DNA from: Pigmentiphaga litoralis
Lineage (GTDB): Bacteria > Pseudomonadota > Gammaproteobacteria > Burkholderiales > Burkholderiaceae_B
Assembly (NCBI RefSeq): GCF_014651835.1
Contig: NZ_BMXQ01000001.1
Location: 1,178,001-1,242,000 of the forward strand
Reading direction: 5' to 3'
DNA length: 64,000 bases
Shown here: one piece after another, positions 59,266 to 64,000 of the stretch
Layout: each line of letters starts with the position of its first letter
How positions within the stretch are numbered: the first letter of the stretch is position 1
The notes under the pieces: model-generated
Told to the model about the DNA's origin: nothing
The model's database searches: none
What the model saw: the letters and a program-made list of their open reading frames with translations, nothing else
Translations under genes and position numbers: made by a program

Positions 59266-59645
59266 GCAGCGCCATTTCCTCGCGGCTGAAGTCGCGCGGC
59301 CTGTGGCGGCTGTGCGGCGGCCTGATCGTGTGGGCCAGCTGCTTTGCCATGCTGTACGGCGCGCAGGCCGCCGGCTGCAGCGCGGGCCTGGAAAGCCGGC
59401 AGTGGCTGGGGGTCAATGGCGTGACGGCGATCCTGGCTGCGATCTGGGCGGTACATCTGGTGTGGCTCGGGGGCCGGCTGATGCGCGAGCGCCGGGGCCG
59501 GGCGCAGATGCCGGAAGGCGAATTGGACACGGCGCCCGAAGACGCCGCGTTCTTTGCCAAGGTGGGGCAGGTGCTGACAGGGGTGGCGCTGCTGGCCACC
59601 GTATGGACCGGCTTTGCCGTGATGCTGCTGCCACCGTGCCTGTGA
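59262..59645 (+). CDS. Small membrane protein of the cytochrome oxidase operon
   Basis: This 127-residue protein has about three predicted membrane helices (near residues 15-35, 52-72 and 98-120) and no soluble domain. It is coupled to the subunit I+III gene by an ATGA overlap and ends the operon. Sequence identity to a named subunit is not recognisable by eye; a subunit IV-like or oxidase-assembly role is inferred only from position. Two Cys residues (SCFAM and GCSAG) lie at the first loop. Confidence 0.75.
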   Translation: MSSAISSRLKSRGLWRLCGGLIVWASCFAMLYGAQAAGCSAGLESRQWLGVNGVTAILAAIWAVHLVWLGGRLMRERRGRAQMPEGELDTAPEDAAFFAKVGQVLTGVALLATVWTGFAVMLLPPCL

Positions 59646-59692
59646 GCGGCGAGTCGCCGCCCCGCGCAGGCACTGGCAGGCAGTAACAGGCG

Positions 59693-60520
59693 CTAGCGGA
59701 TAGTACGCAAACCTGCTGTGTCCGCTACGCCCAGCGTGCGCCACACGGCGGCGATCGCTACCACGGCCACGCCAATGAAGACGGTGCCGCCTGGCACCCA
59801 CATGATCAATCCGCCCAGTTGTTGATCGTCCAGCGACGACAGGCCCCAGGCCATGGCGGTGTTCCAGTGTTCGACGTACAGAGGCCGGCGGGCGAATGTC
59901 AGCAAAGCGCCCAGCAGCCCCATCTGGACGGCGGTGACCAAGGCCACCATCAGCGCCGCCCCGACCGATCGCGCGTGGCGCGGCAGCATGGCGCGCCAGA
60001 GCATGATCGCGGCGGCGAACAAGCTCGCATGCATGGCCCAGTAGGTCAGCGTGCTGTCGAAGGTTTGCGAGTACGGCCCGGGCGCGTGCCAGAACCACAG
60101 GGCCATCGCAAAGACCGCACAGGCCAGCCGCCCGCTGCCCACCACGCGTTTGGCAACGGTTGGCGGGTGGGCCCATCGTGGCAGTTGCAACATGACCTGC
60201 CCACGCCCCAGCACCATGAGCGGCGCGGCCACCAGCACCAGCAGCATGTGCTGGGCGACCCGCGCCGAAAACAGGGCCACCGACATGGCGCATAGCGGAG
60301 ATATCAAGGTCAGCAGCGCCACGGCCCACCCCGTGTAGAACCAGGCCTGTTCGCGGCTGGACACCGCGCCGCGGTCGGGCGACCCGCCGCGCCAGTAGGC
60401 GGCCGCAGCGATCGCAAACCCGGCAATCAGCCAGGGATCGAGATTCCAGCTGGACCAAAGCGTCACCGGTAAGGCAGGCGAGCCGCAGTACGGCAGGTAG
60501 CTGGAAAAGTCGGTAGCCAT
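59693..60520 (-). CDS. Cytochrome c oxidase assembly protein, caa3-type CtaG
   Basis: This 275-residue membrane protein matches the caa3_CtaG family (about seven helices). Landmarks are WNLDPWLIAGFAIAAAAYWRG, SVALFSARVAQHMLLVLVAA and WYLR-like WFWHAPG, with conserved His in AQHMLL and WHAPG. The family helps insert copper into caa3-type oxidases, fitting the adjacent operon, with which it converges. The start at 60520 is chosen because it gives the family N-terminus; upstream residues in the frame are not conserved. Confident as to family. Confidence 0.9.
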   Translation of the reverse strand: MATDFSSYLPYCGSPALPVTLWSSWNLDPWLIAGFAIAAAAYWRGGSPDRGAVSSREQAWFYTGWAVALLTLISPLCAMSVALFSARVAQHMLLVLVAAPLMVLGRGQVMLQLPRWAHPPTVAKRVVGSGRLACAVFAMALWFWHAPGPYSQTFDSTLTYWAMHASLFAAAIMLWRAMLPRHARSVGAALMVALVTAVQMGLLGALLTFARRPLYVEHWNTAMAWGLSSLDDQQLGGLIMWVPGGTVFIGVAVVAIAAVWRTLGVADTAGLRTIR

Positions 60521-60640
60521 GACGATGAATCCGCAGCAGAGAATGTGAAAAGGTGTGGAAAAGGGTCTACCGGCGTCACCGGCAGTCCGGCAATCTCTTG
60601 CACGCCGGGGGTTCGGCATGGGTCCCATAGCAAGAACCCG

Positions 60641-60670
60641 GCCAGCAAGGCCGAGAAATCCCTTGCTGGC
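60641..60670. other. Hairpin in the divergent ctaG / hydrolase spacer
   Basis: GCCAGCAAGG (60641-60650) and CCTTGCTGGC (60661-60670) form a perfect 10-bp inverted repeat with a 10-base loop, lying between divergent genes. There is no T-run and it is not placed as a terminator for either gene. It could be an operator or a leader hairpin of ctaG. Confidence 0.5.
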
Positions 60671-60710
60671 AAACCTGGCTTGCGGGATGCACTCATCTGG
60701 CCAACGCGAC

Positions 60711-60738
60711 GGTAAGAATTACCGCAACCGGTAAGAAT
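60711..60738 (+). promoter_or_regulatory. GGTAAGAA repeat, putative activator site
   Basis: GGTAA-GAA-TTACC (60711-60723) is a perfect inverted repeat, and GGTAAGAAT recurs at 60730-60738, 19 bases away. A TAAAAT -10-like box lies at 60777-60782, so the sites fall upstream of the expected -35 region of the hydrolase-GGDEF/EAL pair, as for an activator. Confidence 0.45.
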
Positions 60739-60809
60739 CGGAGGACACTCAACGCGTGTTCAGACCCGCATTAGCCTAAAATGCGCTGAACAACATCAAG
60801 AGGTTCGCG

Positions 60810-61619
60810 TTGTCTATTGGATATAAGAACAATGTTCGGATGTATGGCAGCGGCGTAGAGCCCATCGTGTTCGTGCACGGGTTCGGTTGCGACCAGAACG
60901 TCTGGGCCCGTGTGGCGCCCCAGTTTGCCGACACCCATCGCATCGTCGTGTTCGATCACGTGGGCGCGGGACGGTCTGACCTGTCGACCTACGACGAATC
61001 GCGCTATCGCACGCTTGACGCCTATGCCGACGATCTGCTCCAGCTGTGCGACGCCTTCGATATCCGTCAGCCTGTCGTGGTGGGCCACTCGGTGGGGGCG
61101 ACGATCGCCATGCTGGCGTCGAATCTCGAACCCACGCGCTTTCGCGGCCTGGGCATGATCGCGCCCAACCCCTGCTACATCAACGACGGCGATTATGTTG
61201 GCGGGTTCGAACGCGAAGACGTGGACGAACTGCTCGACCTGCTGGACAGCAATTATCTGGGCTGGACAAGCACCATGGCCAAGGTGCTGATGCAGCACGC
61301 CGATCGCAACGATGTGGAAGCCGAACTGACGAACAGCTTTTGCCGCACCGACCCGGACATCGCCCGGCATTTCGCGCGCGTCACTTTCCTGTCCGACCAT
61401 CGCGACGCCCTGCCCCGCCTCGGCATGCCCACCCTGTTGCTGCAAACGCAGCAGGACATCGTCGCGCCGCCCTCGGTGGGCGACTACATGCATGCGTCGA
61501 TTCGCAACAGCGAGCTGGTGCAGATGGCTGCCGTCGGCCACTGCCCGCACCTGAGCGCCCCGGATGAAACCGCCGCCCATCTTGGCCGATTCATTGCCTC
61601 CCTCACGCCGACACGATGA
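60810..61619 (+). CDS. RsbQ-like alpha/beta hydrolase
   Basis: This 269-residue hydrolase resembles RsbQ, the sensor partner of the PAS phosphatase RsbP in Bacillus. It lacks a signal peptide. Motifs are FVHGFGCDQNVW (oxyanion hole), VVGHSVGATIA with the nucleophile Ser94, an acid in QTQQDIVAPP and the His in AVGHCPHLSAP. The TTG start follows AGAGG. Its stop overlaps the start of the PAS-GGDEF-EAL gene by four bases (ATGA). The likely role is to make or present a small ligand to that PAS domain; its substrate is unknown. Confidence 0.9.
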   Translation: MSIGYKNNVRMYGSGVEPIVFVHGFGCDQNVWARVAPQFADTHRIVVFDHVGAGRSDLSTYDESRYRTLDAYADDLLQLCDAFDIRQPVVVGHSVGATIAMLASNLEPTRFRGLGMIAPNPCYINDGDYVGGFEREDVDELLDLLDSNYLGWTSTMAKVLMQHADRNDVEAELTNSFCRTDPDIARHFARVTFLSDHRDALPRLGMPTLLLQTQQDIVAPPSVGDYMHASIRNSELVQMAAVGHCPHLSAPDETAAHLGRFIASLTPTR

Positions 61620-63421
61620 CATCGATGCCGCTGTCCCGCCTGCCCGCCGATGACACCTACGAAGCGCTCTATCGACAGGCGCCCTGTGGCTACGTATCGA
61701 CCGCAGCCGATGGCACGCTGCTCAAGGTCAATGACACCTTCCTGCAGTGGAGCGGCTACAGCGAAGACGAATTGATCGGCAAACTGCGGCTTCAGGACCT
61801 GTTGACCGTTGCAGGCAAGGTGTTCTACGAAACGCACTACGGTCCCTTGTTGACCATGCAAGGCTTCATCAATGGGGTGGCCTTCGATCTGGTCGCGAAA
61901 AATCGCAAGCGCCTGTCCTTCTTCTGCAATTCTCGCCTTCAGACCGGGCCCGACGGCCAGGCAGTCGGCATCCGCACGATCGTGTTCGACGCGGGAGACC
62001 GGCGCCTTTACGAAAAAGAGTTGCTGATCGCGCGGCGCGTCGCGCAAAAGGGCAAGGCCCGCCTGGAATATCTGGCGGGCCACGATTATCTGACCAACCT
62101 GCCCAACCGGCATTCGTTCGCCATCCGGCTTGACGAGGCCCTGGCCCGAGCGCGCCAACGGCGCGGCACACTGGCCGTACTCTTCGTCGATCTGGACCGC
62201 TTCAAGGACATCAACGACAGCTGGGGCCACGACGTCGGAGACCGCGTGCTCGTGGGCCTGGCCGAACGTTTCCTGGCGGACAGCGACCCGCAGCACACCG
62301 TGGCCCGGATGGGTGGCGAAGAATTCGTCTTTTTGCTGGAGGGCGCCGACGAAGCCGATGCCCATAGTTATGCCAGCCGGCTGCTGCCCGACCTGTCGCG
62401 GCCTTTCGAGATTTCGGACGCGGTCATTTCGGTGGGCGCCAGCATCGGCATCGCGATGTACCCGGAAGGCGGCGCGACGGGCCAGGAATTGATGCGCAAC
62501 GCCGACCGCGCCATGTACACGGCGAAGATGGCCGGCGGCTATCGCGCCGTGGTCCACACGCCCGAGGCCGCCGCGCGCCACGCCGCCGAAAGCCTGCTGC
62601 GCCAGGCGCTGCCGATGGCAGTACGCCAGCAGCGCTTCGTGCTGCACTACCAGCCCAAGCTGGACCTGCGCACCAACACCATCGTGGGCGCCGAGGCCCT
62701 GATCCGGTGGGACGACCCCGATCATGCCGAACTGCTGTACCCCGCCAGCTTCCTGCACCTGGTCGAAGCGTCGCCGGTTCGCCAGCAGGTCTTTGCATGG
62801 ACGATCGACGAGGTCTGCCGGCAGATCGCCGCGTGGGCCAGCGAGTCGGGCCTGCAGTTGCCCGTGTCGGTCAACCTGTCAGCCTGGCAACTGAGTGACG
62901 CCACTCTGCCCCAGGTGCTGACCGACGCCATCGAACGGCACGGCATCAGTATCGACAAGATCCAGGTCGAGATCACCGAAGGCGCGCTGATCGCCGACGA
63001 AACGCGGGCCGCCGAGATCCTGAACCAGCTCGCGGCGTCGGGTTTCGCGATTTCGCTGGACGATTTTGGCACCGGCTATTCAGGCCTGGCGCACCTGAAG
63101 CGCTATCCGATACGGGGCATCAAGCTGGACATGGCTTTCATCCAGGGCCTGGCTGACGATGCCGGCGCGCGCAACCTGGTGCGGGCCATCGTGGCCTTTG
63201 GCAAGTCGGTCGGCATGGAAGTGCTGGCAGAAGGCGTGGAGACATCGGCGCAACGCGACTTCCTGTCCGACATCGGTTGCGACGCGATCCAGGGCTATCT
63301 GATCGCCCGGCCCCTGCCCGGTGACCAGTTCGAAACCCTGGCGCTGGGCTGGGGCGCCGCGCCCGTCAAACCAGTCCGGGCACGCCGCGGTACAACAGGT
63401 AGCCCAGCGCCGCGCAATTGA
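61616..63421 (+). CDS. PAS-GGDEF-EAL cyclic-di-GMP signalling protein
   Basis: This 601-residue cytoplasmic protein has a PAS domain (about 12-130), a GGDEF domain (about 150-310) with GGEEF at 233-237, and an EAL domain (about 325-575). The EAL domain keeps EAL (360-362), the Asp pair in DDFGTG (482-487), Lys503 and Glu539 (AEGVET), so phosphodiesterase activity is probable. GGEEF is normally active; the RxxD inhibitory site is absent (DPQH at the equivalent place). No membrane segment is seen. Coupling to the hydrolase gene suggests the PAS domain reads the hydrolase's product. Confidence 0.94.
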   Translation: MTSMPLSRLPADDTYEALYRQAPCGYVSTAADGTLLKVNDTFLQWSGYSEDELIGKLRLQDLLTVAGKVFYETHYGPLLTMQGFINGVAFDLVAKNRKRLSFFCNSRLQTGPDGQAVGIRTIVFDAGDRRLYEKELLIARRVAQKGKARLEYLAGHDYLTNLPNRHSFAIRLDEALARARQRRGTLAVLFVDLDRFKDINDSWGHDVGDRVLVGLAERFLADSDPQHTVARMGGEEFVFLLEGADEADAHSYASRLLPDLSRPFEISDAVISVGASIGIAMYPEGGATGQELMRNADRAMYTAKMAGGYRAVVHTPEAAARHAAESLLRQALPMAVRQQRFVLHYQPKLDLRTNTIVGAEALIRWDDPDHAELLYPASFLHLVEASPVRQQVFAWTIDEVCRQIAAWASESGLQLPVSVNLSAWQLSDATLPQVLTDAIERHGISIDKIQVEITEGALIADETRAAEILNQLAASGFAISLDDFGTGYSGLAHLKRYPIRGIKLDMAFIQGLADDAGARNLVRAIVAFGKSVGMEVLAEGVETSAQRDFLSDIGCDAIQGYLIARPLPGDQFETLALGWGAAPVKPVRARRGTTGSPAPRN

Positions 63422-63959
63422 TGGCAACGGTGATCCAGAACGCCACCTGGAACGAGGTCTTGCGCGACTTGTGCCGCAGCAGGCGCTGGGCGACCCAGGC
63501 ACCGGGCCATCCGCCCAGCAGGCCGATCAGCAGCAGGACGTTTTCGCTGATGCGCGAGCGGCCATTGCGCGCCGCCGTCTTGTCGATTTCGTACACCAGC
63601 AGCGCCAGCGCGCTGGCGACCAGGTAGATGCCCAGCATCACCACCGACATGCGGTCCCGATACACCAGCAGCCCGAGCCCGCCCAGGAACACCAACGCGA
63701 CCGCCATCGGCACGGGCCAACCGCGTCCCGGCACGGGCGTGCGGATCTCGTTGTTCACGAATTGCGCCTTGACGGCGCACGGCTTGCCGTCCTTGCCCTG
63801 ACCCAGCTGATACAGCACGGCCTCGCCGACGTCGGGGCGCCGGTGCTTGCTTTTGAACGCTGAAATATGGACAAAGATCTGCTCGCCGCCGCCCTCGGGC
63901 TGGATGAAACCGAAACCCTGTTCGTCCTTCCAGCTTTTCAACTTGCCTTTCTGCTGCAT
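63366..63959 (-). CDS. Cold-shock domain / DUF1294 membrane protein
   Basis: This 197-residue protein joins an N-terminal cold-shock domain (about 1-68, with the RNA-binding motifs GFGFI and IFVHIS) to a C-terminal DUF1294 membrane region (about 80-190, four helices, with YEIDKTAARNGRSRISE as hallmark). Such fusions are known, but their function is not. Its stop lies 56 bases inside the 3' end of the convergent EAL gene, so the two genes overlap tail to tail. Its start codon is 41 bases before the window end, and no promoter is judged. Confidence 0.92.
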   Translation of the reverse strand: MQQKGKLKSWKDEQGFGFIQPEGGGEQIFVHISAFKSKHRRPDVGEAVLYQLGQGKDGKPCAVKAQFVNNEIRTPVPGRGWPVPMAVALVFLGGLGLLVYRDRMSVVMLGIYLVASALALLVYEIDKTAARNGRSRISENVLLLIGLLGGWPGAWVAQRLLRHKSRKTSFQVAFWITVAINCAALGYLLYRGVPGLV

Positions 63960-64000
63960 ACCTTTCCTGGATTGCTGCGGGGGCCTGCGGCGGGTGGCCG

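Overview
The window looks like a chromosomal segment of a GC-rich betaproteobacterium, most likely Alcaligenaceae (Bordetella/Achromobacter type). The case rests on four orphan Bug-family periplasmic receptors, the Burkholderiales-style folC-dedD-cvpA-purF block, the cysI-DUF934-cobA arrangement and short leaders with GGAG-type ribosome binding sites. This is inferred from gene content; no rRNA, tRNA, phage or insertion sequence was recognised.

Region 1 (1-7.6 kb) is mostly housekeeping: beta-carbonic anhydrase, a secreted hypothetical, a MATE exporter divergent from a CDF metal exporter, a DUF1415 protein, bioB-arfB, an HU protein and a MarR regulator. Region 2 (7.6-14.2 kb) follows a repeat-rich spacer. 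It holds a compact aromatic operon (Bug receptor, flavin monooxygenase, VOC dioxygenase-like protein, fumarylacetoacetase) facing a LysR-Bug pair.

Region 3 (14.2-29.6 kb) is a large catabolic block, almost all on the minus strand. A p-hydroxycinnamoyl-CoA hydratase/lyase-like enzyme, an ADP-forming acyl-CoA synthetase resembling FerA, an acyl-CoA dehydrogenase and an alpha/beta hydrolase form an upstream unit. A molybdenum hydroxylase (FAD, CoxG, 2Fe-2S and Mo subunits), a crotonase, a Bug receptor, an aldehyde dehydrogenase and an SDR follow. A second hydrolase and a divergent TetR close the block. The TetR intergenic region and the hydratase/lyase promoter share a TTTATATAAA-centred site, so the TetR may control both ends. 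A lipoprotein of the tannase/feruloyl esterase family at 46.5 kb could feed hydroxycinnamates into this block.

Region 4 (29.7-42 kb) has an MFS exporter, a decayed amidase/LprI remnant, another Bug receptor, a Tat-exported SDR, a ketopantoate reductase-like protein, ChrA overlapping a 3-hydroxyisobutyryl-CoA hydrolase, DsbB, MarC, and the sulfite-reduction genes cobA, DUF934 and cysI. Region 5 (42-53.4 kb) has purF, cvpA, dedD, folC, the esterase, map, divergent selD/mnmH, a small lipoprotein and a second flavin monooxygenase. Region 6 (53.4-64 kb) has glutathione reductase, a CopD-like protein, a DUF2231 protein and a cytochrome c oxidase (subunit II, fused I+III, a small membrane subunit, CtaG). 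It ends with an RsbQ-like hydrolase overlapping a PAS-GGDEF-EAL protein, and a cold-shock/DUF1294 membrane protein.

The most notable features are a 40-bp element shared by two catabolic regions, the shared putative TetR operator, active-site departures in the hydratase/lyase and the feruloyl esterase, the hydrolase-PAS-c-di-GMP module, and several unreported-looking tandem repeats.
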